From contig DBMK01000213.1 in the NCBI GenBank assembly GCA_002298885.1, positions 1 through 64,000 of the forward strand: 64,000 nt of DNA, read 5' to 3'. Origin of the DNA: Anaerolineaceae bacterium UBA700. Its GTDB lineage: Bacteria > Chloroflexota > Anaerolineae > Anaerolineales > Anaerolineaceae. Positions within the stretch are counted from its first letter, which is position 1, and each line of letters starts with the position of its first letter. The translations under genes were made by a program, and so were the position numbers. Shown piece by piece: positions 53,343 to 63,742 of this stretch. The notes under the pieces are model-generated. The model searched no databases. It worked only from the letters and a program-made list of their open reading frames with translations, and was not told where the DNA came from.

Positions 53343-54214
53343 TCCAGGTGATCCAGGTCCTTATCTTGGGGTTAGCGCTCGGCGGAGTCTATGCACTGAT
53401 GTCTTCCGGCATGACCCTGGTCTTCGGCGTTATGCGCATCGTTAACCTGGCGCATTCGGCCTTCATTATCCTGGCGGCCTATCTGGCTTTCTGGCTATTC
53501 AAGCTGCTTAAAGTCGATCCAATAATTTCGATTGTCGCCACCATGCCGCTCATGTTCATCGTCGGCATGGCCTATTACCGGGTGCTATTCGCCAAACGGG
53601 CTGACAACCCACGCTTCACCGATATCACTGTATTGATCACCTTTGCCTCCAGCTTGGTTATCGAGGGCCTGCTGGCGTTCTTCTTCACCGGCATCTATCG
53701 CTCCACGACGCCCGATTACGCTAAACGCTCGATCAACCTGGGACCTTTCTTCGTGCCCGAGAGCCAGCTCGTCGCCACCGTCATAAGCATCGCTTTGATT
53801 GTGGGATTGTGGCTGTTCTTGCGCCACACCCGCCTCGGCAACGCCATCCGCGCCACCATGCAGAACCGCAACGCCGCCCAAGTGGTGGGCGTCAACGTGA
53901 CCTGGATCTCGATGCTGGCGTTTGGGATCGGTCTGGCGATGGCAGGCGCGGCCGGGTCGCTGCTCAGCTTCATCTTTACATTTTTCCCGGCCAAGCATGT
54001 CGCCTGGATTGGGATGATCATGTGCCTGGTGGTGCTGGGCGGCATGGGCAGCCTGATGGGCGCCCTGGTGAGCTCATTTCTGCTGGCTACGGCTTCGGCG
54101 TTTGTCAATTTCTACATCGGCTCCGCCTGGTCTGCTGTCACTTTTTACCTTGCACTGTTCCTGATCCTGCTTTTTCGCCCGCAAGGTTTATTTGGCAAGA
54201 AGGTGGAGGGTTAA
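53339..54214 (+). CDS. livH: Liv-type ABC permease, LivH-like
   Basis: 291 residues with about eight membrane segments. The opening LILGLALGGVYALMSSGMTL and FGVMRIVNLAHSAF are characteristic of LivH, and the EAA-like loop RHTRLGNAIRATMQNRNAAQVVGVN is present. Forms the membrane channel with the following permease, whose start comes right after this stop. Confidence 0.9.
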   Translation: MIQVIQVLILGLALGGVYALMSSGMTLVFGVMRIVNLAHSAFIILAAYLAFWLFKLLKVDPIISIVATMPLMFIVGMAYYRVLFAKRADNPRFTDITVLITFASSLVIEGLLAFFFTGIYRSTTPDYAKRSINLGPFFVPESQLVATVISIALIVGLWLFLRHTRLGNAIRATMQNRNAAQVVGVNVTWISMLAFGIGLAMAGAAGSLLSFIFTFFPAKHVAWIGMIMCLVVLGGMGSLMGALVSSFLLATASAFVNFYIGSAWSAVTFYLALFLILLFRPQGLFGKKVEG

Positions 54215-55243
54215 ATGGCAATCGAGAATGACCTCAACCGAACACCAGGCCGTGAAAACGTGGCCAAATCCCCACGGGCCAACCCCTGGATCAGGAAAGG
54301 CGTTCCCCTGGCGGTCCTGGCAGTATTAATCTCCTTGCCTGTCTTTCAGATTGTCAACAACGATCTGAACTATTGGCTGCACATGCTTTTATATGTGTTC
54401 CTCTACGTGATCATGTCTTCCAGTTGGAATATCATCGGTGGGTTTGCCGGCTACGTTTCGCTTGGTCATAATGTTTTTTTTGCTTTTGGGGCCTATTTTG
54501 CCGGGATGGTCTTTGTTTTCATGCGCGTGTCGCCTTTCCTCACCGCGCCGTTGGCGGGTCTCCTGGCGATGGGATCCGGCCTGTTATTTGGCCTGATCGC
54601 CCTGCGTACCCGTGGCAGCACCTTCATCATCTCGACCATTGCCCTTGTGCTGCTGATGGCTGAGCTGTTAGATAACTGGCCTCTCACTGGCGGCACCAAC
54701 GGCCTGGCCATGGCCATGATTCCCTTGGAAGGGCAATTTGCCAAGATCCCTTATTACTACTATTTGCTGGCGATCATGGTGATGACCATTCTGTCCACTT
54801 ACTTCATCAAGCACTCGAAGTTCGGGCTGGCGCTGCGGGCTATTTCTCAGGATGAAGGCAAGGCCGAAGTAGCCGGCATTCCCACCCGCCGCTATAAGAT
54901 CCTGGCCTTCGGCATCAGTGGGCTATTTATAGGCATGGCTGGAGCTATTTGGGGATCCTATCTAACTTACCTGCGGCCCTCAATCTTCCTGACGGTGGCG
55001 ATTGGCACCAATATTGTTTTGAACGCCATTCTAGGCGGAAAAGGCACGGTCAGCGGACCGTTGATCGGCACGGTGATCATGACGATTGTAAACGAGTTGG
55101 TAGTCGCCAAGCTGGGTGCATCCGAGCTTAATATCGTTGTCACCGGTTTGATCCTCATCTTTGTCTTGCTTTACTTCCCGGAAGGGATTGTTGGCAGCCT
55201 GAAGGAACGCAACAAACTGCCGACTTTCCTGGATTGGGACTGA
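54215..55243 (+). CDS. livM: Liv-type ABC permease, LivM-like
   Basis: 342 residues: a ~30-residue cytoplasmic lead, then about nine membrane segments. Motifs include SSWNIIGGFAGYVSLGHNVFFAFGAY and KHSKFGLALRAISQDEGKAEVAGI. Partner of the LivH-like permease. The gene ends with a short cytoplasmic tail (SLKERNKLPTFLDWD). Confidence 0.9.
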   Translation: MAIENDLNRTPGRENVAKSPRANPWIRKGVPLAVLAVLISLPVFQIVNNDLNYWLHMLLYVFLYVIMSSSWNIIGGFAGYVSLGHNVFFAFGAYFAGMVFVFMRVSPFLTAPLAGLLAMGSGLLFGLIALRTRGSTFIISTIALVLLMAELLDNWPLTGGTNGLAMAMIPLEGQFAKIPYYYYLLAIMVMTILSTYFIKHSKFGLALRAISQDEGKAEVAGIPTRRYKILAFGISGLFIGMAGAIWGSYLTYLRPSIFLTVAIGTNIVLNAILGGKGTVSGPLIGTVIMTIVNELVVAKLGASELNIVVTGLILIFVLLYFPEGIVGSLKERNKLPTFLDWD

Positions 55244-55270
55244 CCTCGTTGCTGAAAGGGTATTGAAAGC

Positions 55271-56065
55271 ATGGATATTCCATCGAAAACCAGGCTCAAA
55301 AAGGTCGCCATCATCACCGGATCGGGACGCGGCATTGGTCGGGGCATTGCCATCGAGCTGGCGAGGGCCGGCTGGACGATCGTCATCAACGATATCGGCA
55401 ATCCTCTACCTCCGCAAGAGACGCTGGCCGCGGTCCGGGCTCAAGGCTCGGATGGGATCATTATCCTGGCGGACATCACTGCAGCCGAAGACCGAAAACG
55501 CATCGTCCAGGAGACCTTGCAAAATTTCGGGCAGGTTAATTTGCTGATAAATAACGCCGGGATCGCACCGCGCGTCCGCAAAGACATTCTCGAGATCGAC
55601 GAGCAGTCGCTCCACGAGGTGATGGAAGTGAACCTGATTGGGCCATTCTTCCTGACTCAGCTCGTCGCCAATGTGATGATCGACCTGATTGCCAAAAAAA
55701 CCATCCAAAAACCTAAAATCGTCAACATTGCCTCGATCAGCGCCTACACCAGCAGCACCAGCCGGGCCGAATATTGCCTCTCCAAAGCCGGGGTCGCCAT
55801 GGCTACGCTCCTTTATGCCGATCGCCTGGCGAATGAAGGCATTAATGTTTATGAAATTCGGCCTGGGATTATAGAAACGCCAATGACGGTGGGCGTAAAA
55901 GAAAAATACGACCGCCTGATTGAAAACGGCATTACGCCGATTAAGCGCTGGGGGCAGCCGGAAGATATCGGCAAGGCCATCGTGGCCATCGCCGAGGACT
56001 ACCTGCCATTTTCCACCGGACAGGTCATCGACGTAGATGGCGGTTTCCACATTCAAAGGCTGTAA
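55271..56065 (+). CDS. short-chain dehydrogenase/reductase
   Basis: 264 residues, classical SDR. Coenzyme motif TGSGRGIG near residue 17, D-I at 65-66, NNAG near 93, catalytic Ser in NIASISAY, and Y-C-L-S-K. The family oxidises or reduces a secondary alcohol with NAD(P). With the FAH-family enzyme, kinase and aldolase nearby, it could oxidise a sugar acid or 3-deoxy-2-keto acid, but the substrate is inference. It begins 27 bases after the transporter genes. Confidence 0.85.
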   Translation: MDIPSKTRLKKVAIITGSGRGIGRGIAIELARAGWTIVINDIGNPLPPQETLAAVRAQGSDGIIILADITAAEDRKRIVQETLQNFGQVNLLINNAGIAPRVRKDILEIDEQSLHEVMEVNLIGPFFLTQLVANVMIDLIAKKTIQKPKIVNIASISAYTSSTSRAEYCLSKAGVAMATLLYADRLANEGINVYEIRPGIIETPMTVGVKEKYDRLIENGITPIKRWGQPEDIGKAIVAIAEDYLPFSTGQVIDVDGGFHIQRL

Positions 56066-56077
56066 AAGAGGGTTGGA

Positions 56078-57112
56078 ATGGGTAAAGTCGTCACATTTGG
56101 GGAAATCATGCTGCGCCTCTCGCCGCCCGGCGCGTTAAGGATTTGCCAGGCTGGCACGTTCGATGTGAATTTTGGCGGCGGTGAGGCCAATGTTGCTGCC
56201 TCGTTGGCGAAGTTTGGTATGGAGACCGAATTGGTAACCCGCCTCCCCGCCAATGACCTGGGGGAAGCCTGCCTGCAGTTCCTGCGCAAGAATTCCATCG
56301 GCACAAGTTTCGTCCAGCGCGGCGGCGAGCGGCTGGGGATCTATTTTCTCGAAAATGGCTCCAACATGCGCGCCAGCCAGGTCATTTATGATCGCGCCAA
56401 CTCTTCTTTTGCCACGCTAAATCCTGGCATGATCGATTGGGAAACTATTCTTAAGGAAGCATCCTGGTTCCATTGGACGGGAATTACTCCTGCCATCTCC
56501 GTCGGGGCGGCGGAGACCTGCCTGGAAGCCGTAAAAACAGCCACCAGGCTGGGCGTGGTGGTCTCTTGCGATCTGAATTTCCGCGCTAAGCTGTGGCAGT
56601 GGGGCAAGCCTGCCGGCGAGGTGATGAGCGAGCTGGTCAGTTATTGCGACGTGGCCATCGGAAACGAGGAAGATGCTGAAAAAGTCTTCGGCATTCGCGC
56701 TCCAGAAACGGATGTGGTCTCCGGAAAAGTGGATTCCAACTGCTTCCAGCACGTTTGCCTTGAGCTGGCGCGGACCTTCCCCAACTTGAAAAGCATCGCC
56801 ATCACACTGCGCGGTTCACAATCGGCCAACAGCAACACCTGGTCGGCCATCCTGTGGGATGCGGGAAATTTTTATTACGGGCAAACATTCTCGATCAGCG
56901 ATATTGTGGACCGGGTGGGTAGCGGCGACAGCTTCATGGGCGGCCTGATCTACGGCCTGTTATCCTATCCCCAAAAAAGGCAGAAGGCCCTGGATTTCGC
57001 AATCGCAGCCTCGGCGCTCAAGCATACCATCTTGGGAGATTTCAACCTTGTGAGCGTGGCTGAAGTGGAAAAACTGCTCCAAGGCGATCGCTCTGGCAGA
57101 GTTGTTCGATAA
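56078..57112 (+). CDS. PfkB-family kinase, likely KDG kinase
   Basis: 344 residues, ribokinase fold. N-terminal NFGGGEANVAASLAKFG substrate region, RxGxR-like ERLGIYFLENGSNMR resembling 2-keto-3-deoxygluconate kinases, and the C-terminal VGSGDSFMGGL with catalytic Asp. The usual product, 2-keto-3-deoxy-6-phosphogluconate, is the substrate of the aldolase encoded next, which supports the call. GAGGG precedes the ATG. Confidence 0.82.
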   Translation: MGKVVTFGEIMLRLSPPGALRICQAGTFDVNFGGGEANVAASLAKFGMETELVTRLPANDLGEACLQFLRKNSIGTSFVQRGGERLGIYFLENGSNMRASQVIYDRANSSFATLNPGMIDWETILKEASWFHWTGITPAISVGAAETCLEAVKTATRLGVVVSCDLNFRAKLWQWGKPAGEVMSELVSYCDVAIGNEEDAEKVFGIRAPETDVVSGKVDSNCFQHVCLELARTFPNLKSIAITLRGSQSANSNTWSAILWDAGNFYYGQTFSISDIVDRVGSGDSFMGGLIYGLLSYPQKRQKALDFAIAASALKHTILGDFNLVSVAEVEKLLQGDRSGRVVR

Positions 57113-57128
57113 ACAGGATTCAAACACA

Positions 57129-57815
57129 ATGGCAAAATATTCCCGGCTATACGTATTAACCACGATCCTCGAGACCGGCATGATCCCGGTTTTTTATCAC
57201 CCAGATCCTGCTGTCGCCGGTAGAGTCATGGCTGCCTGCCTGGAGGGTGGGGCGCGTTGCTTCGAATTTACCAACCGCGGCGATATGGCCCACGCGGTAT
57301 TCGCAGAAATTGCCAGGCAAGTAAAGAGTAACGAAGGTCTCATCTTGGGCGCCGGATCGATTCTGGACCCGGCGACGGCCTCGCTTTATATCCAGATGGG
57401 TGCAAATTTCATCGTGGGTCCCGTCCTCAACCCTGAGGTGGCCCGCCTGTGTAACCGGCGCAAGGTGGCCTATCTGCCGGGCTGCGGCAGCGCCTCCGAG
57501 GTCTCGCAAGCCGAGGAGCTGGGGGCGGAAATTTGTAAAGTTTTTCCTGGCGGTGCGGTGGGCGGGCCAGGTTTCATCAAGGACGTGCTGGGACCAATGC
57601 CCTGGTCCCGCCTGATGCCGACCGGCGGGGTAGAGCCGACCGAGGAGAGCATCACTGCCTGGATTAAAGCTGGGGCAGCCTGCCTGGGCATGGGGAGCCG
57701 GCTGTTTCCCGCCGACCTAATTTCTGCCGGAGATTATGCCTCCATCACAGAAAAAGTACGCCAGGCGCTGGCCTTGATCCAGGCCGCCCGCGCCGGGAAA
57801 CCGCCCATCGCTTGA
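57129..57815 (+). CDS. KDPG/KHG-type aldolase
   Basis: 228 residues from the ATG (MAKYSR); an earlier ATG would overlap the kinase gene and is less likely. Class I aldolase of the KDPG family, with catalytic Glu and Arg in [18 protein letters not shown], the Schiff-base Lys in CKVFPG near the middle, and MPTGGV. It splits KDPG into pyruvate and glyceraldehyde-3-phosphate. Paired with the kinase it forms the lower Entner-Doudoroff step. Confidence 0.85.
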   Translation: MAKYSRLYVLTTILETGMIPVFYHPDPAVAGRVMAACLEGGARCFEFTNRGDMAHAVFAEIARQVKSNEGLILGAGSILDPATASLYIQMGANFIVGPVLNPEVARLCNRRKVAYLPGCGSASEVSQAEELGAEICKVFPGGAVGGPGFIKDVLGPMPWSRLMPTGGVEPTEESITAWIKAGAACLGMGSRLFPADLISAGDYASITEKVRQALALIQAARAGKPPIA

Positions 57816-57828
57816 ACAGGATAAAAAC

Positions 57829-59280
57829 ATGGCCAAACTCTATCCCCCAATTGCCACCTATAAAACCGCGGCTGCCTTCCGGAGTCACATCGAAAGTTTG
57901 GGCATCGAACTGCCATTCGATGATTTTGTCCTATCCGCCCCGGAAAGCCCCATGGCTCAACCCTATATCATGCCGGATGGCTTCAAGATCGGCAACCGCT
58001 TCTGCATCCAGCCGATGGAAGGTTGGGACGGCACCCCGGATGGTAAACCCAGCGACTTGACCTTCCGCCGCTGGCGCAACTTCGGCCTGAGCGGGGCCAA
58101 GCTGATCTGGGGCGGAGAGGCCGCCGCGGTCCGTCCGGATGGGCGCGCCAACCCCAACCAGCTCATGGTTTTGGACGAGACCATGTCCGACCTGGAAAAT
58201 TTGCGCCTGACGTTGGTTGACGAGCACCGGGCCCATTTCGGATCGAGCGAGGACCTTTTGATCGGGCTTCAGCTTACCCATTCCGGCCGCTTCTGCCGCC
58301 CGAACGAAAAAACCAGGCTCGAGCCGAAAATCCTGTACCACCATCCCCTGCTGGATAAAATTTTCAGCCTCCCCGCCGATTACCCTGTCATGACGGATGC
58401 TGAAATCGAGGATCTGATCGGATACTATATACGGGCCGCCCAACGCGCTCAGGCCATCGGCTTCGGCTTTGTAGATATCAAGCACTGCCACGGCTACCTG
58501 GGACACGAATTTCTCAGCGCCTATACCCGCCCGGGGCCATATGGCGGCAGTTTTGAAAACCGGACCCGTTTCCTGCGCGAGATCGTTGCCGGTATCCGCC
58601 GCGACTGCCCGGGCCTGCGCATCGGCGTCCGCCTGAGCGCATTTGATTTTCCACCCTTCCGGCCCGGGGAAGATGGAATTGGCAAAATGCTGGATTGTAA
58701 AGATGCCAGCGGAAAGTATGCCTACGCCTTCAGCGGCGACCCGGACAATCCGTGCTCGGTCAAACTGGATGAAACCATCCAATTCATCCGCTTGCTCGAA
58801 ACCCTGGATATCCACCTGGTCAATCTCTCGTCCGGCAGCCCATATTACAACCCGCACACCATGCGCCCGGCTGCCTTCCCGCCGAGTGATGGCTACCTTT
58901 CGCCGGAGGATCCCTTGGCCGGGGTCTCGCGCCACATTTGCATCGGCACTGAGCTCAAATCGAATTTCCCTGGTGTGGCTTTGGTGGGCTCGGCTTACAG
59001 CTACCTGCAAGATTGGCTGCCGAATGTAGCCCAGCACGTCGTACGCACTGGGATGATCGATTTTGTGGGACTCGGGCGCATGGTGCTTTCCTACCCCGAG
59101 CTGCCGGCCGACGTATTGAGTGGAAAACCATTGGCCCGCCGGCGCATTTGCCGTACGTTCAGCGACTGCACCTCAGCCCCGCGCAATGGCATGGTTTCCG
59201 GCTGCTACCCATTGGACGACTTTTATAAATCCCGTCCCGAAGCGGGACGATTAACGGAAATTAAAAAGGGAAAATCATGA
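57829..59280 (+). CDS. OYE-type NADH:flavin oxidoreductase, short form
   Basis: 483 residues. An old-yellow-enzyme TIM barrel with IQPMEGWDG near the start, [22 protein letters not shown] and [13 protein letters not shown] phosphate-binding end ([15 protein letters not shown]). A terminal Cys-rich segment [17 protein letters not shown]...SGCYPLD follows. The larger 2,4-dienoyl-CoA reductases add an FAD/NAD module, which is absent here. Likely reduces an activated C=C bond or a related unsaturated acid. Its stop overlaps the next start (ATGA). Confidence 0.82.
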   Translation: MAKLYPPIATYKTAAAFRSHIESLGIELPFDDFVLSAPESPMAQPYIMPDGFKIGNRFCIQPMEGWDGTPDGKPSDLTFRRWRNFGLSGAKLIWGGEAAAVRPDGRANPNQLMVLDETMSDLENLRLTLVDEHRAHFGSSEDLLIGLQLTHSGRFCRPNEKTRLEPKILYHHPLLDKIFSLPADYPVMTDAEIEDLIGYYIRAAQRAQAIGFGFVDIKHCHGYLGHEFLSAYTRPGPYGGSFENRTRFLREIVAGIRRDCPGLRIGVRLSAFDFPPFRPGEDGIGKMLDCKDASGKYAYAFSGDPDNPCSVKLDETIQFIRLLETLDIHLVNLSSGSPYYNPHTMRPAAFPPSDGYLSPEDPLAGVSRHICIGTELKSNFPGVALVGSAYSYLQDWLPNVAQHVVRTGMIDFVGLGRMVLSYPELPADVLSGKPLARRRICRTFSDCTSAPRNGMVSGCYPLDDFYKSRPEAGRLTEIKKGKS

Positions 59281-60863
59281 GAGTCATTTCATCTGCCGAA
59301 GCCGTTGGGTTTATTCAAAATGGGGATACAGTGTTAATTGGCGGGTCCGGAGCCGGCCACGCCGTCCCCGAGTCCTTGATCGTGGCCCTGCGTGACCGTT
59401 ACCAGCGCGAGGGCAAGCCCGGGCGTATCACCTTGCTCCACCCCGTGGGGCTGGGGGATAATGTCAGCCAGGGGGTGGGGCTTCTTTCTCAGCCTGGCTT
59501 AATCAAGCGGATCGTTACCGGAGCCCTGGTCAACAGCCCCTCCATCCAGCAGCTCGCTGAAGCGGATGAGGTGGAAGCGTACACCCTGCCGCAAGGCGCT
59601 CTTTCGCAGCTCATGCGCGAAATGGCTGCCGGCCGGCCCGGACTGCTTTCGCAAATCGGTCTGCATACTTTCGTTGACCCGCGCTGCGGGGGCGGGCGCC
59701 AGAGCCACTGCGCCCATGAAGATCTGGTAGAGCTGGTTACCCTGGCCGGGCGCGATTGGATCTTCTACAAACCTTACCATGTCGACGTGGCGTTTTTGCG
59801 CGGCACCACGGCCGATGAAGATGGCAACGTGACGATGGAACGAGAAGCCGTGTTCGGCGAGATGCTCTCCATGGCCCAGGCCACCCGCCGGGCGGGGGGA
59901 ATCGTCATCGTCCAGGTTGCCAGGCTGGCGCAGCGCGGCACATTGCCGGCTAAAGAGGTCAAAATTCCTGGTATGCTGGTCGACCTGGTGGTGCTCGACC
60001 CCGCCCAGCGTCAGACGTACGCCATGGATTACAGCCCGGCCTACGCCGGGGAACTGAAAGTGCCGCTTTCACAAATCACTCCTCTGCCCCTCGATCCGCG
60101 CAAAGTGATCGCCCGGCGGGCGGCCTTGGAACTACGCCCCGGCGCCATCTGCAATCTAGGCTCGGGGGTGTCGACCGGAATTGCCACCATCGCCGCCGAG
60201 GAGGACGTCCTCGACCAGATTGTTTTAACCAACGAGCAGGGCCTGATCGGCGGAGCTCCCTCTGCTGATGCCGGGGCCTCCGTCAATTACACTTCGATCG
60301 TGGACCAGCCCTACCAGTTCGATTTTTACGACGGCGGCGGTTTGGATTTGGCCTTTCTCTCCTTTGCCCAGGTCGATTCAACGGGCAGCGTCAACGTCAG
60401 CCGCTTCAATGGGCGCATCATCGGGATTGGCGGCTTCATTAACATCAGCCAGGCGGCAAAAAAGGTGATCTTTTCAGGCACATTCACCGCCGGCAGCCTG
60501 GATATCTCCTGGCCGGATGGGAAATCGCTGATCCGCAAAGAGGGCAAGTTCAATAAATTCATCCGTGAGCTGGAGCAGGTCTCATACAGTGGCCCGTTTG
60601 CCCAGGAACGGGGCCAGGAAGCGCTTTATATCACCGAGCGGGCCGTTTTTCGGCGCGCCCCGGGCGGATTGGAATTGATCGAAATTGCCCCCGGGATCGA
60701 CCTCGACCGCGATATCCTGGCCCATATGGATTTCAAGCCGCTGATCGCCGCTGACCTGAGGCTTATGGATGCCGGGCTGTTCTACGCGCCTGCCTTCGGC
60801 CTGAAGGATATTCTTGCCGCTAAAGAGCCATGCAACATCCCGGAGCGCTTAAAAGGCTGCTAA
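59277..60863 (+). CDS. acyl-CoA:carboxylate CoA-transferase, fused subunits
   Basis: 528 residues, family I CoA-transferase with alpha and beta parts in one chain, like propionate/acetate CoA-transferases. Features are the [11 protein letters not shown] start, [19 protein letters not shown] and the catalytic Glu in TNEQGLIGG followed by GGGLDLAFL. It moves CoA from a donor such as acetyl-CoA to a short acid, activating the pathway intermediate. Coupled to the reductase before it. Confidence 0.87.
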   Translation: MRVISSAEAVGFIQNGDTVLIGGSGAGHAVPESLIVALRDRYQREGKPGRITLLHPVGLGDNVSQGVGLLSQPGLIKRIVTGALVNSPSIQQLAEADEVEAYTLPQGALSQLMREMAAGRPGLLSQIGLHTFVDPRCGGGRQSHCAHEDLVELVTLAGRDWIFYKPYHVDVAFLRGTTADEDGNVTMEREAVFGEMLSMAQATRRAGGIVIVQVARLAQRGTLPAKEVKIPGMLVDLVVLDPAQRQTYAMDYSPAYAGELKVPLSQITPLPLDPRKVIARRAALELRPGAICNLGSGVSTGIATIAAEEDVLDQIVLTNEQGLIGGAPSADAGASVNYTSIVDQPYQFDFYDGGGLDLAFLSFAQVDSTGSVNVSRFNGRIIGIGGFINISQAAKKVIFSGTFTAGSLDISWPDGKSLIRKEGKFNKFIRELEQVSYSGPFAQERGQEALYITERAVFRRAPGGLELIEIAPGIDLDRDILAHMDFKPLIAADLRLMDAGLFYAPAFGLKDILAAKEPCNIPERLKGC

Positions 60864-60898
60864 GGCTTTATTTCAGCAGTATAAAAAAAGGAGGAGCG

Positions 60899-61720
60899 AT
60901 GGACTTACCCACAACCCCGCAAGCCTCTGCCCCAGGTGGTGAAAACGAGGAACAATCATCGATTCAGGTCACTCGGCCGCGCCCGGGCGTTGCACTGATC
61001 ACTATTGCCTCATCGCCCTTGGGTGTTCTGCGCCATGCCGTTAAAAGGACTCTTCTGCGGGTTCTATTGGAGCTGGAACGGGACCTCGGTGTACGCTGCG
61101 CCGTGCTGACGGGCCTGGGAAAGGCCTTCTCGGTGGGATCGGATATTCGTGACTTCAGCCAGGAAGTGGGCTGGCTGCTGGAAAATGATTACGTCGAAGC
61201 CGGTCTGAATCAGGCCATCGAGGATGCAAGGTTCCCGGTCATCGCTGCTTGCAACGGGCACGCCCTGGGAGGCGGGGCTGTGCTGGCCCTGGCCTGCGAC
61301 CTGCGTATTGCGGCTGAAAGCGCCCGCTTCGGCTTTCCGGAGGTCAAGGTAGGGGCATTCGCTTCGGGCAGCGGCACGCAGCGATTGCCTAGGTTGGTTG
61401 GCCGAGGCCGTGCCCTGGACCTGCTCCTCACCGGGCGAACCATTGACGCCAGCGCTGCCCTCGAATACGGACTGGTGGAATACGTCTTCCCGGACTCGGA
61501 AATGCTAGAAAAGACGCTCGACCTGGCCGAGACGATTGCCTCGGCGCCTGGCCTGGTGACCGCAGCCACTAAAAAGTGCGTCAACGCCGGCCTGCGCCAG
61601 GGCTTTGAAGCCGGCCTGGCCCTGGAGAGCGACCTGCGCGTCAAAACGGGCCGCGGCCCGGACGCCGTCGAAGGCCGGGCGGCTTTCCTCGAAAAGCGCC
61701 CTCCCAAATTCAACTCCTGA
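60899..61720 (+). CDS. enoyl-CoA hydratase/isomerase family protein
   Basis: 273 residues from the ATG at 60899, which has AAAGGAGG directly ahead; an upstream start inside the CoA-transferase gene is unlikely. Crotonase fold with an oxyanion hole in GGGAVLALACDLRIAAE and the catalytic-type Glu in FPEVKVG. Expected to hydrate or isomerise the CoA ester produced by the transferase. C-terminal helix region normal. Confidence 0.85.
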   Translation: MDLPTTPQASAPGGENEEQSSIQVTRPRPGVALITIASSPLGVLRHAVKRTLLRVLLELERDLGVRCAVLTGLGKAFSVGSDIRDFSQEVGWLLENDYVEAGLNQAIEDARFPVIAACNGHALGGGAVLALACDLRIAAESARFGFPEVKVGAFASGSGTQRLPRLVGRGRALDLLLTGRTIDASAALEYGLVEYVFPDSEMLEKTLDLAETIASAPGLVTAATKKCVNAGLRQGFEAGLALESDLRVKTGRGPDAVEGRAAFLEKRPPKFNS

Positions 61721-61742
61721 TTGCGGTAGGAGGTTGACAAGC

Positions 61743-62714
61743 TTGCGCCTGGTTACCTACAGGACTCACGATCAGCCTCGCCCTGGGGTCCTGATTCAGC
61801 ATTTAATTGTCGACTTGCAAAAGGCCTGCGCCAGTTACTGCCACGCCACAAATCTGCCAAACCTATCGGACGAGCCGGAAGGTTGCCTAACCCTGGCCGG
61901 GTTCCTGGCCCAAGGTCTTTCAGCGCTCGAGCTTCTGGCCAATACCATCGCATGGATCTGGCCTGAAGGCGCCAATCGCCTGCCAGAGCTTTTTGAGCAT
62001 GGAGTCTTGCTTCATTTTCACGATGCCGCCATTCTGGCTCCGATACCGCGCCCTGGCAAGATCATTTGCGCGGCCGGGAATTATCCCGCGCTTGCCCCCT
62101 TCGACCAAAAACCACAATACCCAACTCTGTTCCTTAAGCCAGCTAGCACAGTCACCAGTCCGGAAAGTAGCATCCTCATACCGCCATATGCCCAGCAAGT
62201 TGCCTACGAGGTGGAACTTGCCGTGGTGATCGGAAGTCGGGTTAAATATCTGAAGCCAGATGAGGCGCTCTCCTGCGTGGCGGGCTATACCCTCGCCAAT
62301 GATGTCGGCGACCGGCAATTGGAGAAGCGTACTTCACAGTGGACCACCGGGAAAATGATGGACACGTACACCCCGCTGGGCCCGGCGCTGGTCACCCGTG
62401 ATGAAATCCCGGACCCCAATTGTCTGAGCATGCGTACTCTGCTCAACGGCCAATTGGTGCAGCAGGGCAATACTAATCAAATGTACTTCCACGTCCCGGA
62501 ACTGATCAGCTATATTTCCTCCCTTACCACGCTCGAGCCTGGTGACCTGATCCTAACCGGCTGCCCTAAGCTGCTGGGAGACTCGCCTGCACCGGTTTTC
62601 GACTTAAAACCCGGCGACCGGATCGAGATCGAGATCGAAGGCATTGGAAAGCTCTCGAACCCGGTCGCAGCCGAACCGGATTTAATTCCAGGAAGAAGAT
62701 CGGCAATATTATGA
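61743..62714 (+). CDS. fumarylacetoacetate hydrolase-family enzyme
   Basis: 323 residues from a TTG start, chosen because TAGGAGG lies nine bases ahead; a longer frame into the previous gene has no ribosome site. FAH C-terminal domain with the metal ligands E-V-E-L near residue 160, NDVGDR, KMMDTYTPLGP and DLILTGCP. Relatives split acylpyruvates or act on 2-keto-3-deoxy acids (for example 2,4-diketo-3-deoxy sugar acids after an SDR step). Overlaps the next ATG by four bases. Confidence 0.82.
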   Translation: MRLVTYRTHDQPRPGVLIQHLIVDLQKACASYCHATNLPNLSDEPEGCLTLAGFLAQGLSALELLANTIAWIWPEGANRLPELFEHGVLLHFHDAAILAPIPRPGKIICAAGNYPALAPFDQKPQYPTLFLKPASTVTSPESSILIPPYAQQVAYEVELAVVIGSRVKYLKPDEALSCVAGYTLANDVGDRQLEKRTSQWTTGKMMDTYTPLGPALVTRDEIPDPNCLSMRTLLNGQLVQQGNTNQMYFHVPELISYISSLTTLEPGDLILTGCPKLLGDSPAPVFDLKPGDRIEIEIEGIGKLSNPVAAEPDLIPGRRSAIL

Positions 62715-63742
62715 ATCCTTACCCGATGGCCGTTGTCACTGCCCCAGGCAAAATCGAATTCAAAGAGCGCTTCTTGCCGCCGCGTTCGGACACAGACGTT
62801 CTGATTCGTGTGCGCGCCGCCGCAATCTGCGGCAGCGACCTGCACATCTTCAAAGGCAAGCACCCCTCCGCCCCGCTGCCGTCTGCCGTGGGGCACGAGC
62901 TTGCCGGGCAGGTTCTGGAAGTTGGTAAAGCCGTAAGCCAGGTGAAAGAAGGCGACCTGGTTACCATCGAGCCGGTTATCGCTTGCGGTCGGTGTGTCTT
63001 CTGCCAGCGAGGGCAGTACCATCTTTGCTCCGAGATCAGCTTCCAGTATCGCGTGGGGCAAGGCGGTTTTGCGCCTTTTTTTGTGGTCGATCAGTGCCGG
63101 GTGATGAAGCTGCCTACGGGGATATCTTGCGAAGAAGGCGCCTTGGTCGAGCCGCTCTCCGTGGCCCTCCATGCGGTCAAAAAATCGGGCATCGTTTTCG
63201 GGCAAAGCTGCGCAATTTACGGGGCAGGCGCGATCGGCCTGCTCGTCCTGATGCTCGTCCAGCGGGCGGCTGGGGGGCAATCCTTCATCGTTGATATTCA
63301 CCCACACCGTCTGAAAAAGGCCCTTGAACTAGGCGCGACACACGTCATCGATAACCGTTCCGAAGACAGCGTCAAGGCCATTCTGGCCGAGACTGGCAGC
63401 CTGGGTGTGGACAGTGTCTTCGAAGCCGTCGGCCTCGAGCAGACCCTTATCCAGGCCTTGAAATCGGTGAAAAAAGGCGGGAACGTCACCTTGCTGGGCA
63501 TTTTTGAGAACCCCCAGGTCACTCTACCGGCCAACCTATTCGTCCAACACGAAATAGCCCTGCAAGGCTCGCAGGGTTATAACTGGGATTTCCAAGACAG
63601 CCTTGCCCTCTTAGGCAGCGGAGTCCTTTCACTGAAACCCCTTATCACCCACATCCTTCCGTATGAAAAGCTCCAGGAAGGCTTTGAGACTTTGTTGGAC
63701 CCGGACAAGGCGGCGGTGAAAGTAGTGATTCAGCTCGATTAA
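62711..63742 (+). CDS. zinc alcohol dehydrogenase (polyol/threonine type)
   Basis: 343 residues, medium-chain dehydrogenase. Catalytic zinc ligands in CGSDLH and GHE, structural zinc cysteines CGRCVFCQRGQYHLC, and the nucleotide fold YGAGAIGLLVLML with HPHRLKKALELGA. This family oxidises polyols, threonine or sugar acids with NAD. Likely an entry step for the acid handled by the operon. Ends four bases into a converging gene. Confidence 0.85.
   Translation: MNPYPMAVVTAPGKIEFKERFLPPRSDTDVLIRVRAAAICGSDLHIFKGKHPSAPLPSAVGHELAGQVLEVGKAVSQVKEGDLVTIEPVIACGRCVFCQRGQYHLCSEISFQYRVGQGGFAPFFVVDQCRVMKLPTGISCEEGALVEPLSVALHAVKKSGIVFGQSCAIYGAGAIGLLVLMLVQRAAGGQSFIVDIHPHRLKKALELGATHVIDNRSEDSVKAILAETGSLGVDSVFEAVGLEQTLIQALKSVKKGGNVTLLGIFENPQVTLPANLFVQHEIALQGSQGYNWDFQDSLALLGSGVLSLKPLITHILPYEKLQEGFETLLDPDKAAVKVVIQLD

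Noticed and set aside
57931..59037. 368-codon minus-strand frame
   Set aside because: Complete shadow of the OYE-type gene, which has clear motifs on the plus strand.
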